Source of the DNA: Betaproteobacteria bacterium
GTDB lineage: Bacteria; Pseudomonadota; Gammaproteobacteria; Burkholderiales; Casimicrobiaceae
Length of the DNA: 64,000 bases
Direction of reading: 5' to 3'
Assembly: GCA_013298145.1 (NCBI GenBank)
Contig: JAAFJO010000004.1
Span: 124,001-188,000 of the forward strand
The notes under the pieces were generated by a model. It made no database searches. It saw only the letters and a program-made list of their open reading frames with translations, and was not told the DNA's origin. Positions 26,545 to 35,830 of the stretch are shown piece by piece. A program made the translations under genes and the position numbers. Every line of letters starts with the position of its first letter. Positions within the stretch are counted from its first letter, which is position 1.

Positions 26545-26590
26545 GTCCGAAAAGGACGGTTGATAAACGACCGTTCAAGTGTGTCATCGC
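26545..26590 (-). promoter_or_regulatory. conserved leader upstream of receptor 3
   Basis: Matches the leader at 23396-23440. The identical core GGACGGTTGATAAACGACC lies at 26554-26572. GTCC and GGAC (26545-26548 and 26554-26557) are conserved while the loop between them differs in length and sequence. ACGGT/ACCGT can pair across the core in this copy. It begins 17 bases upstream of the ATG. Confidence 0.6.
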
Positions 26591-26990
26591 AAGTGAATTT
26601 GCTGAATGAGAGCTAACACCTATGCCGATGCGACAGAAAACGAGAGCCTGAGCACAAGCGCTGATTGCGCCTCGCCAACTTATTGATTTAGTTAACGAAA
26701 TTTGGCGAATCGGAAGCGCATACCAACAGACGGAATCGCTTTTGTCCCCGCGAGCGACAAGATACCATCTGTTAACTTTTTTCGTGTATCTCCTATTTTG
26801 CAAGGGGTACATGCACGAAAATACAAAAACCTTAAAATGCCAAGTAGTCGTTTTTGACTTGGCTTTTATGGACTTTCCACGATTTTTCCATCGCTAGCAC
26901 GTTGTAAGGATGCAACGCCCGCTTTCGGTTGCCGCGCCAAAAAAAACGCCCATTGCGGGCGTTCGAGGTCTTGCGATGGTCGATCTGTTG
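26591..26990. other. intergenic region upstream of receptor 3
   Basis: About 400 bases with no supported gene. It holds the terminator of the ABC operon at its right-to-left end (26939-26963) and presumably the receptor promoter. AT-rich around 26770-26890. No other structure seen. Confidence 0.5.
26939..26963 (-). terminator. terminator of the Opp-type ABC operon
   Basis: AACGCCC (26945-26951) pairs with GGGCGTT (26957-26963) around a 5-base loop. On the minus strand it is followed by a T-run. It lies 28 bases past the ATPase stop. Confidence 0.88.
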
Positions 26991-28679
26991 TCAGGTAGCT
27001 GCAAGACCCTTCGGGATCGAGTCAAGCAAGCGCTTTGTGTACTCGTGTTTCGGCGCTTGGTAGAGGGTGTCTGAGTTCTCATGCTCGACCACTTCGCCGT
27101 TACTCATCACCATCACCTCATCACTCATGTATTTCACAACTGCAAGATCGTGCGAAATGAAGATATAGGAGAGCCCGAACTCATCTTGCAAATCTTGCAG
27201 CAGATTGAGCACCTGCGCCTGTACTGACACATCGAGCGCGGACACCGATTCATCACAAATCAAAATGTCAGGCTTCATGGTCAGGCATCGGGCAATCGCG
27301 ATGCGCTGGCGCTGCCCACCAGAGAACTCATGTGGGTATTTGTAGAAACTCATCTCGGGCAGACCCACCTTTGACAGGAGTTCGAATGCCATTTTCGAGC
27401 GATCATCGCCGCCTTTACCAATGCCGTGGATGACCATCGGCTCCATCAGGATTTGCCCGACGGTAAAGCGCGGGTTGAGGGACGCATACGGGTTCTGGAA
27501 CACAATTTGAATGCGCTTTTTGTACGGAAGGAATTCTTTTTCCGTCATCGCGAAGATGTTCTTGCCGTCAAACCAGGCCTCGCCTTTCGTCGCATCATGC
27601 AGTCGCATGACGGTTAGCCCAACGGTAGTCTTGCCTGAGCCCGATTCGCCCACCAAGCCAAGCGTTTTGCCTTTGCGAAGCTTGAACGAAACATCTTTCG
27701 CGGCGTGGAATGTTTTCTTGCCAAACAGGCCCTCGCGCGAATAGAAATCTTTGCACAGCCCTTTCACCTCGAGCACCACAGGATCGGCATCGCGTACGCC
27801 TCTCGCGCGCTGCTCGCTGCGCATTGCCTCCGCGCGGCCCGCCATGAAATCTTCGATCACCGGAAGTCGCTTTGGCCTGGAATCCACCGCTGGGCGGCAG
27901 GACAAAAGCGCCTTGGTGTAATCGTCCTTCGGGGCGGAGAACACCTCTTTGGTCGTGCCCTGCTCTTTGATTTCACCGTTACGCATGACGACGACGCGGT
28001 CTGCGATATCGCCAACTACCGCCAAATCGTGCGTGATGAAAAGTACACTCATACCCCGCTTCTTCTGGATTTCGGCGATGAGATCAAGGATCTGCTTCTG
28101 GATCGTGACGTCGAGCGCGGTCGTTGGTTCATCAGCAATCAAAAGTTTGGGCTCACACGCAATCGCCATCGCAATCATGACGCGCTGTTGCTGGCCGCCC
28201 GACATTTGATGAGGGTAGTAATCCACCCGCTCCTCGGCGCTTGGAATGCCAACTTCTTTGAGCAACTCAACCGCACGTTTGTCAGCGGCTGCACCGGTCA
28301 AGTTTTTGTGCTCTTTGAGCACTTCCTTGATCTGATAGCCGACCGTAAACACCGGGTTAAGCGAGCTCATCGGCTCCTGAAAGATCATCGAGATCTTGTC
28401 GCCACGGAGTTCGCGGATTTCTTGGCGCGACAACGCCAATAAATTTTTTCCGTCAAACTCGATCTGACTATCGCTTGAAACTTTCGCATTCTCTTTCGGC
28501 AGCAGCCCGAGCACGGCAAGCGAAGTTACCGATTTTCCTGAGCCCGATTCGCCGACGAGGGCAACCGTTTGATTTGGCATCACATCAAAGGAAACGCCTT
28601 TGAGCGCGTCGAAGGTGTTCGAGCGATCAATACGGAATGAAACGCGCAGATTTCTTACTGAAAGAAGCGGGGTAGTCAT
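26991..28679 (-). CDS. dipeptide/oligopeptide ABC transporter, fused double ATPase (YejF-like)
   Basis: One polypeptide of 562 residues with two ATP-binding domains, equivalent to OppD plus OppF, as in YejF. Walker A motifs GESGSGKS (about 40-47) and GESGSGKT (about 345-352), signatures SGGQQQRV and SGGQRQRIAI, and Walker B segments LLIADEPTTALD and ILICDESVSALD are all present, so both sites look active. The linker holds the oligopeptide-family C-terminal segment of each half (PAVDSRPKRLP). Last gene of a four-gene unit (binding protein, two permeases, ATPase), 15 bases after the second permease. Confidence 0.95.
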   Translation of the reverse strand: MTTPLLSVRNLRVSFRIDRSNTFDALKGVSFDVMPNQTVALVGESGSGKSVTSLAVLGLLPKENAKVSSDSQIEFDGKNLLALSRQEIRELRGDKISMIFQEPMSSLNPVFTVGYQIKEVLKEHKNLTGAAADKRAVELLKEVGIPSAEERVDYYPHQMSGGQQQRVMIAMAIACEPKLLIADEPTTALDVTIQKQILDLIAEIQKKRGMSVLFITHDLAVVGDIADRVVVMRNGEIKEQGTTKEVFSAPKDDYTKALLSCRPAVDSRPKRLPVIEDFMAGRAEAMRSEQRARGVRDADPVVLEVKGLCKDFYSREGLFGKKTFHAAKDVSFKLRKGKTLGLVGESGSGKTTVGLTVMRLHDATKGEAWFDGKNIFAMTEKEFLPYKKRIQIVFQNPYASLNPRFTVGQILMEPMVIHGIGKGGDDRSKMAFELLSKVGLPEMSFYKYPHEFSGGQRQRIAIARCLTMKPDILICDESVSALDVSVQAQVLNLLQDLQDEFGLSYIFISHDLAVVKYMSDEVMVMSNGEVVEHENSDTLYQAPKHEYTKRLLDSIPKGLAAT

Positions 28680-28694
28680 GAATGCTCTCCTTCT

Positions 28695-29867
28695 CTACTT
28701 GAGCTTCGGATCGAGCGCATCGCGCAGCGAATCGGTGAACAAGCTAAACGCAGTCACAAGAATGGCCATGAAGAGCGTCGCTGCGCCTAGCTGCCACCAA
28801 TACCCGAGGATGAGTTCGTTTTGCGCCTCATTCAGCATTGAGCCCCAGCTCACGGTATCCACGCCGACGCCGAAGCCGAGGTATGACAGGATCACTTCGC
28901 TTTTTATGAAGATCACCACGTAGAGCGAGAGCTGCACCAAGATCACATGTGAGATGTTCGGGAAAATGTGAACAAACATACGCCGCGCATGGCTCGCGCC
29001 GATCGCGTTTGCAGCGCGAACATAGTCGCGCGCCTTGTGCTTCATGTATTCGGCTCGAACCACTCGGAAAATGCTTGCCCAGCCGGTCAGCCCGAGGATC
29101 AAAACGACGGTGAGGATTCCCTTTTTGTTCAATACAGCTGCGATCGCCAACACAAGTAAAATGTAGGGGATGGAGTTAAAAATCGAATAAAACCAGTTTA
29201 GAAAATCATCGGTCTTGCCGCCGTAATAGCCGGCGAGCGCACCTAAAAAGGCGCCAATCAACGTCGCCACTAACGCAGCAGCAAATCCGACAGTGATAGA
29301 TGTCTCGGAGCCTTGAACGACCTTGTCAAAGACGCTTCGGCCCCACTTGTCCGCACCGAAGGCGAGGCTGCTGAGTTTCTCTGCTTCCACCTCGTTGGCA
29401 TCACCGTCGCCCGTTCTGCCGAGCTTCTTCTTGAGCTCGGCAATCACATCGGCCAGCGGGTCGACAATTTTGATTTCATCCGCACCGCCGCTCGTCGATT
29501 GACCGAGTTGCTGCTTGAGTTCGGTGATCGTGTCGCGCAGCGGATCACGATCATTAACGAACTCAGGACGCGAAAGCCCGGTGTCGAGCGACGGGCCAGC
29601 AGCAGCGCTTTTGTTCGACTTCGAAAGGTCCTCCTCGGTGGTGCTGCCCTTGAACCAGGTCGGCGGTGCGTAATTCTTGGCAATTTCGTTATTCCAGCCG
29701 CCCGCCACTAAGCCGACCGCCGAGGCGAGGGCAAGCAGCAAAAACGCAATAACAATCACCATCGAAACAATCGCAATCTTGTCTCTGAGTAGTCGCTTCC
29801 ACGCGAGCGACCAGAGCCCTGGTGAGCGCTCGATTCCAATCGATGCAGTATTCACAGCGGTAGTCAT
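28695..29867 (-). CDS. oligopeptide ABC transporter permease, OppC/YejE type, with insertion
   Basis: Inner-membrane permease of 390 residues, longer than the usual 290-340. After the first helix (about 32-54), a hydrophilic segment of roughly 100 residues precedes the conserved FGADKWGRSVFDKVVQGSETS motif, which normally follows closely. The insert holds a duplicated unit, DPLRDTITELKQQLG and DPLADVIAELKKKLG. The permease core has five helices and the EAA-like loop RAANAIGASHARRMFVHIFPN. The C-terminus is normal (DSLRDALDPKLK). It sits between the OppB-type permease (15 bases) and the ATPase. Confidence 0.92.
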   Translation of the reverse strand: MTTAVNTASIGIERSPGLWSLAWKRLLRDKIAIVSMVIVIAFLLLALASAVGLVAGGWNNEIAKNYAPPTWFKGSTTEEDLSKSNKSAAAGPSLDTGLSRPEFVNDRDPLRDTITELKQQLGQSTSGGADEIKIVDPLADVIAELKKKLGRTGDGDANEVEAEKLSSLAFGADKWGRSVFDKVVQGSETSITVGFAAALVATLIGAFLGALAGYYGGKTDDFLNWFYSIFNSIPYILLVLAIAAVLNKKGILTVVLILGLTGWASIFRVVRAEYMKHKARDYVRAANAIGASHARRMFVHIFPNISHVILVQLSLYVVIFIKSEVILSYLGFGVGVDTVSWGSMLNEAQNELILGYWWQLGAATLFMAILVTAFSLFTDSLRDALDPKLK

Positions 29868-29881
29868 TTCTGCGCTCCTTC

Positions 29882-30820
29882 TTATTTGAGTTCTACGCGC
29901 GGATCGACCGCTTTGTACAAGAGATCGGCTGCGAGGTTCGCAAGCATCGTGGCAAGCGCCACATACACCGTGATCGCTTTAATCACGGGGAAGTCACTGC
30001 GTTCGACCGACAAGATTACCTCGCGACCAATGCCAGGAATCGAGAAGAAGCGCTCAATCAGGAAGAGCCCCACCAAGAGGCCTGGAAGCTGAATCATCAG
30101 GTTTGTGATGATCGGGATGGCCGCATTGCGAAGCACATGCACGAGCATCACGCGGTTTTCTGTCAATCCCTTCGCGCGCGCAGTACGAACGTAATCCTGG
30201 TTGATCTCATCGAGAAGAAACGTCCGGTACAAACGAATATTCGGCGCAAGTGATACGACGAGAGCGATCAAGATGGGCAGCGAAGCGTATTTGAAGAGGT
30301 TTTCAAAGAACCCGTTGCCCCAGCCTTGAACTGGGAACCAGCCGAACTTATAGGCCAGCACGTACTGGAAGACGATGATGTAGACCAGGATCGACACCGA
30401 TTGCGCGACGGTACAACTCACCATAACTGCGCGGTCAGTCAGCGAGCCGCGAACGTACGCGACGCCCAACGCGATCAAAATCGCGATGATGGCTTCAACG
30501 ATTAAGAGCGGGATGCCAATCATCAACGACGCGGGCAAGCGCGTTGCGAAAATGCTGGACACATATTCGTTCGTACTCCAACTTTGGCCGAAATCGAAGG
30601 TGACAACTTGCTTGATAAAAATCCAAAGCTGTACGTAGTACGGCTCGTCGATTCCGAGTTGCTTGCGAATATTCGCAATCGTTTCTGGGTTCGAGATCTT
30701 GCCCGCGAGCAAATAGGCCGGATCGCCGCCTACCACGTTGAACAGGAAGAAAATTAAAAGAATCACGCCAAGCATCGTTGGCACGATTTGCCAGAGGCGG
30801 CGAACAATATAGGCAGCCAT
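29882..30820 (-). CDS. oligopeptide ABC transporter permease, OppB/YejB type
   Basis: Inner-membrane permease of 312 residues with the family N-terminus MAAYIVRRLWQIVPTMLGVILLIFFLFNVV and the GDPAYLLAGK segment. Six helices are expected. The EAA loop YVRTARAKGLTENRVMLVHVLRNAAIPI lies near 208-235. It follows the binding protein gene by 3 bases and precedes the OppC-type permease by 15, so translation is tightly linked. Forms the heterodimeric channel with that partner. Confidence 0.95.
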   Translation of the reverse strand: MAAYIVRRLWQIVPTMLGVILLIFFLFNVVGGDPAYLLAGKISNPETIANIRKQLGIDEPYYVQLWIFIKQVVTFDFGQSWSTNEYVSSIFATRLPASLMIGIPLLIVEAIIAILIALGVAYVRGSLTDRAVMVSCTVAQSVSILVYIIVFQYVLAYKFGWFPVQGWGNGFFENLFKYASLPILIALVVSLAPNIRLYRTFLLDEINQDYVRTARAKGLTENRVMLVHVLRNAAIPIITNLMIQLPGLLVGLFLIERFFSIPGIGREVILSVERSDFPVIKAITVYVALATMLANLAADLLYKAVDPRVELK

Positions 30821-30823
30821 CGC

Positions 30824-32701
30824 TTACTTGCCTTTCCCGGTATTGATATCCATGTACATCCATTCGGCAAGCAGCACGGGATGCTTTTTGTAGCCCAGCA
30901 CCCACGGATAAATCGCCTGGTTACGTAGGCGCGTCACGCCCATCGCCCACGGAGTGTCTGCTTCGAACTGCTTTTGCATTTCGAGATATATCTTGTCTCG
31001 TTCAGGGCCATCTGGCAGCACCCGCGATTGCTCATAGAGCTTGTCGTAGGCCTCACTCTTGTAGCAAGCGTTATTCGATTCGCCGATGTTCCTGCTGTAG
31101 AGCAATTGTGTGAAATTGTCGCCATCGGGATAGTCCGCGATCCAAGCGGCGCCGCGAATCTTCACTTGGCAGCGCTTCTCGCGCTTGATCGCGTCGGAGA
31201 ACTTCTCTTTTTCGCTTTCAAAGCGAATGCCGATCGCATCCATGTTTTTCTTGTAAAGCTCATCGAATTCGCGCTCTAGCGCTGTGGGTGTCGAGTTGTA
31301 GCGGAAGATCAACGGCTTGCCGTCGGGAGTGCGTCGATACCCGTCAGTGTCTTTCTTGTAGCCAAACTTGTCGAGCAAGGCATTTGCCAGCGCGGGGTTG
31401 TATTCGATGTTCGACTTGAAATCTTCCTTGTGGCCCGCAACGCCTTTTGGCACGATGAATTCGGCCTTGATGGCTTGACCCTTGCGAATGACGTTGATCT
31501 CTTCATCGCGATTGATCGCCATCGCTGCCGCGCGTCGCAGCGCAACTTTATGCGGCTCGGAACCGCCCCAAATCGGATCGTTCCATTGGAAGTAGGTGTA
31601 GGTGTATTCCGGATCCACCATCTTCTGCAACCGAATTCCCTGCGCGAGTAGTTCTGGTGCGAGATTGCCACCCGGAATGGCTTGCGTGGAGAAATTGCCT
31701 GGTATGTTGATCAGATCAAGCTGCTTGTCCTTAAAAGCAAGCCAGCGTGATTGCTCTTCTTCAATCGGGTAAATCTCAACCCGATCAATCTGCGCAAGCG
31801 GCTTACCCTGCATTTGCTTGACGAGTATTTCGTCATACGGGTCTTTTCCGGACGGTTTGAAATCCCAGGTACCGCCACGGAAGTTGGGATTTTTCTCTAG
31901 CGCGATTTTTTGCCCACGCACCCACTCTTTCAAATAATAGGCCGACGTTCCTACTGGGTTTGCTTGTGCGTCATTTGGATACTTTTCGATCACTTCCCGT
32001 GCGACGATGCTCATCGCCGGATGAGCGAGCACATAGTTGAAATTCACATCGGGTTTGGTGAGCCTGAAACGAATAGTGTGGGAATCGATTTCCTCGATGC
32101 CAGGAATCTTTGCGTCCCAATCGATCTTGCCGGCTTTCTTGTTTGCCGCATACCAATCATCAAGCCCGACGATCTTGCCTTCGATCAAAAATCGCCAAAC
32201 TGGTTTGATCGAGTCATCATAGTGACGCATGATCGAATAGGTCACATCACGCGCGACGAGCTCACGCTTTTTGTCGCCAAACACCGGATGTGGCGAGAAG
32301 TAAATGCCCTTCCTGAGCTTAACCGTGTAGACCTTGCCGCCGTCTTCCGCGAGCGGCATTTCGGTCGTAATTTTTGGTACGACTTTCGCTGGCTCCGCCA
32401 GGTAGTCGTAGGTGAGCAGCGAGTCGAAGATGCCTTCAACGACGATGCTGGAGTACAGATCGTGTACGTTCGCCGGATCAAACCCCGTCTCGGCTACGAC
32501 GAACGGGATCCGCAACACCTTCTTGCCGTCGGCCTGTACCGGTGACACTGCAGAGCTCACCGCAGCATCGCTCGCGCTCTGCTGAGCGCTCTTCGGAGAG
32601 CGGTCTCCGCAGCCGACGACTAAAACACTTAGCGCGCACAGGATCGCTGCGCCGCAGCGCCCGAGCCCGCCTTGGGTTCGGAACGTAGTCAATAGGTCCA
32701 T
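30824..32701 (-). CDS. ABC transporter substrate-binding lipoprotein, peptide family (SBP_bac_5)
   Basis: Periplasmic peptide-binding protein of 625 residues anchored as a lipoprotein. The lipobox is LVVGC, with the modified Cys at about residue 31, followed by a Ser/Ala-rich linker. Family 5 features include KVLRIPFVVAETGFDPANVHD, VYTVKLRKGIYFSPHP and the later YNPALANALLDKFGYKKD. First gene of the transporter operon, with its promoter between 32702 and 32831. Related to YejA-type proteins, which bind long peptides or microcin C. The exact ligand is not readable. Confidence 0.93.
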   Translation of the reverse strand: MDLLTTFRTQGGLGRCGAAILCALSVLVVGCGDRSPKSAQQSASDAAVSSAVSPVQADGKKVLRIPFVVAETGFDPANVHDLYSSIVVEGIFDSLLTYDYLAEPAKVVPKITTEMPLAEDGGKVYTVKLRKGIYFSPHPVFGDKKRELVARDVTYSIMRHYDDSIKPVWRFLIEGKIVGLDDWYAANKKAGKIDWDAKIPGIEEIDSHTIRFRLTKPDVNFNYVLAHPAMSIVAREVIEKYPNDAQANPVGTSAYYLKEWVRGQKIALEKNPNFRGGTWDFKPSGKDPYDEILVKQMQGKPLAQIDRVEIYPIEEEQSRWLAFKDKQLDLINIPGNFSTQAIPGGNLAPELLAQGIRLQKMVDPEYTYTYFQWNDPIWGGSEPHKVALRRAAAMAINRDEEINVIRKGQAIKAEFIVPKGVAGHKEDFKSNIEYNPALANALLDKFGYKKDTDGYRRTPDGKPLIFRYNSTPTALEREFDELYKKNMDAIGIRFESEKEKFSDAIKREKRCQVKIRGAAWIADYPDGDNFTQLLYSRNIGESNNACYKSEAYDKLYEQSRVLPDGPERDKIYLEMQKQFEADTPWAMGVTRLRNQAIYPWVLGYKKHPVLLAEWMYMDINTGKGK

Positions 32702-32831
32702 CTCTTCCCCTCCGCCTTGTGGGCGGCCTCTTGGAACTAAAAGCGCTCGATTCTACGGGGGCGGTCTTGTAGAACACTGCGCAAGCAATTATTCAGCTTC
32801 ACGACGTCTCCCCCGTATTTCGCGGGCGAGA

Positions 32832-33716
32832 TTAGCGTTTTTTCTCAAGTCGTGTTAGCTGAGGTGCGAGCCCGATAAGAAGCATTCCCACGAGCGTCGT
32901 TGTGTCGGGAACCTGGCTAAACACGAGCCAGCCGAGTGCCACCGACCACAGGAGCTGCAGGTACATCCAAGGCGCAAGCGTGGAAGCCGGCGCTAACGTG
33001 AATGCGCGAATGAGCAACAAGTGCCCCATGGCGCCTAATACGCCGACGAGCAGAAACACAGCACGCGTCGTCATTGACGCCGTGGCAACCCAGCTCCAAT
33101 CCCCCCAAAAGGGCATCGAAAGCGTCATCACAATCATGCCGATCAGGCCAGCATAGAGAAGCTGGGTCCCCACGCGCTCGGTGCCCGCACGCGACGACGC
33201 GCGAGTCAACGTTTGGTAGCCCGCGTTACAAAATGCCGCAGCGATCACGAGCAACACGCCGATCAACATCAAATTCGAACCCGGGCGTATCACAATCAAC
33301 ACGCCAATAAAGCCGAGGGAGATCGCGATCAGCGTCCAACGCCCAGGGCGCTCATGCAGCAGCCAGCTCGCCAGCGCCGTGGTGATGATGGGCGTGAGAA
33401 AAAAAAGTGCCGTTGCCTCTGCGAGCGGGAGAAATTTAAGCGCACCAAAGTAAAGCAGCGTCACAATGACCATCAGCACGCCGCGCGCCCATTGCAAGAC
33501 GGGACGCTGCGCACGAAATAGCCCAGGCCCGTGCTTGGGCAGAAATATGAGCAGCACGACAACGAAATGTCCGGTGTAGCGCGCCCACGTCGACGCAGCA
33601 ACGGGCACGCCTTGCTGGCCTAGGTATTTCCCACTTGCGTCAAGGCAAATCAGAATCAGAAGCGCGAATGTCATCAAGATGACGGCACGCCGATATTGGT
33701 GCTGCTGGGTAGGCAT
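32832..33716 (-). CDS. EamA/DMT family transporter
   Basis: Ten-helix drug/metabolite transporter superfamily member of 294 residues from the ATG at 33716 (MPTQQHQYRRAVILMTFALL). A much longer in-frame start exists at 34055, but its extra 113 residues are hydrophilic and overlap the divergent thioredoxin gene, so it was rejected. Two EamA repeats are visible, with LPLAEATALFFLTPIITTALASWLLHER in the first and APWMYLQLLWSVALGWLVF in the second. It resembles RhaT/S-adenosylmethionine-type exporters, but the substrate is unknown. Confidence 0.9.
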   Translation of the reverse strand: MPTQQHQYRRAVILMTFALLILICLDASGKYLGQQGVPVAASTWARYTGHFVVVLLIFLPKHGPGLFRAQRPVLQWARGVLMVIVTLLYFGALKFLPLAEATALFFLTPIITTALASWLLHERPGRWTLIAISLGFIGVLIVIRPGSNLMLIGVLLVIAAAFCNAGYQTLTRASSRAGTERVGTQLLYAGLIGMIVMTLSMPFWGDWSWVATASMTTRAVFLLVGVLGAMGHLLLIRAFTLAPASTLAPWMYLQLLWSVALGWLVFSQVPDTTTLVGMLLIGLAPQLTRLEKKR

Positions 33717-33758
33717 CGACAGGGATAATAGCGGTTTGACGTATTTGCCTTTGGTGTC

Positions 33759-34622
33759 ATGAACGCTGTCTCGCCCATCTTCGACGTGACCGTCGAAAAC
33801 TTTGAATCCGATGTCATCTTGGCATCGGACACCACGCTCATCGTGCTCGATTTTTGGGCCGAATGGTGCGGCCCCTGCAAAACACTGACGCCTATCCTCG
33901 AGAAGCTCGCAAAAGAGTACGCGGGGCGCTTCCGCCTCGCGAAAGTCAACACCGAAGAGCAACAAGAAATCGCTTCGATGTTTGGCATTCGTTCTATCCC
34001 GACCGTGATCGCGCTCAAAGGGCAAAAGCCAGTCAGCGCGTTCCAGGGCGCGCAACCCGAGGCGCGCGTACGCGAATTTCTCGATAAGTTTTTACCGAGC
34101 GCAGGTGAAGAGAAACTCGCTAAAGCGAAAGAAAAGCTTGATTCGGGTGATATCGAGGGCGCGATCGACGAATTAAAAGTTGCACTCGCTCTCACGCCTT
34201 CGATGGATGCTGCACGGCTGATGCTCGCCGATATCGCGATGCGAGATAACCGCATTGAAGAAGCCAAGCAGTATCTTGCGCAATGCAAGCCAACCACGAA
34301 ATTGGATGAGGACTATCAGCGCGTCGCTTCCAAGATTGAAGCGGCAGAGCAAGCGGGCAATTCGCCAGAGGCAAACGCACTCAGAGCGCAGATTGCGAGC
34401 GATCCAACCGACCATGAAGCAAGGCTCCAACTTGCGGCGGTGTTGGTGGTTGAATCGCAGTTTGAGCCCGCGTTTCAAACCTTGTTGGAAAGCGTTCAGC
34501 TAGATCGCAACTGGAATGAACAAGCGGCGCGCAAAAAGCTTATCGAATACTTCGCGCTTGCAAAAGAGCAACCAGAACTTGTTCGGCGTTTTAGACAGGC
34601 CTTAGCCGCGACGCTAAATTGA
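33759..34622 (+). CDS. cnoX: thioredoxin-domain chaperedoxin, CnoX/YbbN family
   Basis: Cytoplasmic thioredoxin fused to a TPR-like region, 287 residues. The thioredoxin fold occupies about 1-110, with the active site WCGPC at residues 36-40 and cis-Pro segment IRSIPTV near 77-83. Residues 115-287 form helical TPR repeats (KEKLDSGDIEGAIDELKVAL, LQLAAVLVVESQFEPAFQTLLE). The architecture matches CnoX, which protects clients from oxidation and passes them to GroEL or DnaK. Unlike E. coli CnoX (SxxC), the full CGPC pair is retained, so it may also reduce disulfides. Divergent from an EamA transporter. Confidence 0.9.
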   Translation: MNAVSPIFDVTVENFESDVILASDTTLIVLDFWAEWCGPCKTLTPILEKLAKEYAGRFRLAKVNTEEQQEIASMFGIRSIPTVIALKGQKPVSAFQGAQPEARVREFLDKFLPSAGEEKLAKAKEKLDSGDIEGAIDELKVALALTPSMDAARLMLADIAMRDNRIEEAKQYLAQCKPTTKLDEDYQRVASKIEAAEQAGNSPEANALRAQIASDPTDHEARLQLAAVLVVESQFEPAFQTLLESVQLDRNWNEQAARKKLIEYFALAKEQPELVRRFRQALAATLN

Positions 34623-34765
34623 GCGATGTTTGTAAGCGCGTCTCCGCGAAGGCGGGGATCAGCCGCGCTCACGTCAAACTGCATCGAAGTGGGCGCGTTT
34701 CGACGTTGCTTTCGTAAATCAACTCGCACGATCAAGCTCGCGCCAAAACGAACAAGCACCGCTAA

Positions 34766-35641
34766 TTGACCGTCTCCACCTTCGCCCTCGTCATCCTCGC
34801 CGCCTTCATCCATGCGTCGTGGAACTTGCTTGCGAAGAAGGCGGCGGGTGGCGCGCCGTTTGTGTTGCTTGGCGTATTTGCGGTTGCCCTGATTTGGGGG
34901 CCCGTCGTGCTCATTTGGGGATGGAACCGCCCCGAGCTCATCACCGATTTTACGATCACGCAGTGGCTGTTTTTGGCACTCTCTGCGATTGTCCACATCG
35001 CCTACGCACTCGCGCTACAACGCGGCTATCAAACTGCTGACTATGGCGTTGTCTACCCCATCGCCCGCGGCACCGGTCCGTTGATTGCGAGCATCGTCGC
35101 GATTGTTTTCTTGGGCGAAGCAGTGACGCTGATCTCAGCGTTGGGCATCCTCGCGATTGTGAGTGGCATCTTTGTTCTGGCGGGCGGGCTCGGCGCGCTG
35201 AAGGATGCATCGCCGCGCGCCCGAGCGGGCGTGAAGTGGGGCGCAACCACGGGCGCCTGCATCGCCGCGTACACAACGATTGATGGTTATGCGGTGAAGC
35301 ATTTGTTGATCGCGCCGATTTTGCTCGACTACGTGTGCAACGCCTTGCGTGCGATTTTCATGTCGCCCATGCTCTTGACACACCGCGAGGAGATTCGCGC
35401 AGAGTGGAAGAAGAATTGGCGCTATATCGTGATCATTTCGATCATTTCGCCGATTGCCTACATCCTGGTGTTAACGGCGATGCAAACCGCGCCGATTTCG
35501 CATGTCGCGCCGCTACGAGAAATTTCGATGTTGTTTGCCGCGGTCTTCGGCGTGAAACTATTGCGTGAAGAGCGGCTTGGAGAAAAGCTCGTTGGCGCAG
35601 CGCTCATGGTGATCGGCGTGGTCGGATTACTGTGGCGCTAG
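34766..35641 (+). CDS. EamA/DMT family transporter
   Basis: Second DMT-superfamily transporter, 291 residues, with TTG start (TVSTFALVILAAFIHASWNLLAKKAAG), ten helices in two EamA repeats. Conserved pieces include QRGYQTADYGVVYPIARGTGPLIASI in repeat one and APISHVAPLREISMLFAAVFG with LREERLGEKL in repeat two, typical of a YdcZ/EamA subgroup. It is weakly similar to the transporter at 32832-33716 and lies 143 bases after cnoX. That gap includes a GC-rich hairpin-like string near 34640. Substrate unknown. Confidence 0.88.
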   Translation: MTVSTFALVILAAFIHASWNLLAKKAAGGAPFVLLGVFAVALIWGPVVLIWGWNRPELITDFTITQWLFLALSAIVHIAYALALQRGYQTADYGVVYPIARGTGPLIASIVAIVFLGEAVTLISALGILAIVSGIFVLAGGLGALKDASPRARAGVKWGATTGACIAAYTTIDGYAVKHLLIAPILLDYVCNALRAIFMSPMLLTHREEIRAEWKKNWRYIVIISIISPIAYILVLTAMQTAPISHVAPLREISMLFAAVFGVKLLREERLGEKLVGAALMVIGVVGLLWR

Positions 35642-35725
35642 GAACAACAACATTTTCTTTTTCGTTCCCGTTTAGCTGGGGCGAAACAATTTTTTAGATT
35701 TTTTCAATAAACAGTTTTTTCTTTC

Positions 35726-35741
35726 TTTAGCCCTTATTTAG
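35726..35741 (+). promoter_or_regulatory. T-rich motif upstream of the first ECF sigma gene
   Basis: TTTAGCCCTTATTTAG, about 90 bases before the sigma start, in an AT-rich stretch. It matches the motif at 16197 and resembles those at 39790 and 63881. Function unknown. Confidence 0.35.
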
Positions 35742-35830
35742 CGAGGACAAGCAGCTAAGTGTTATTACTGATTGAACTGATCTCGCGCCTGCAATAAAAC
35801 ATCACTTGGTTGTGAAGTATCGAATACGTT

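Noticed and set aside
33717..34055. N-terminal extension of the EamA transporter
   Set aside because: The extra residues are hydrophilic and antiparallel to the cnoX coding sequence.
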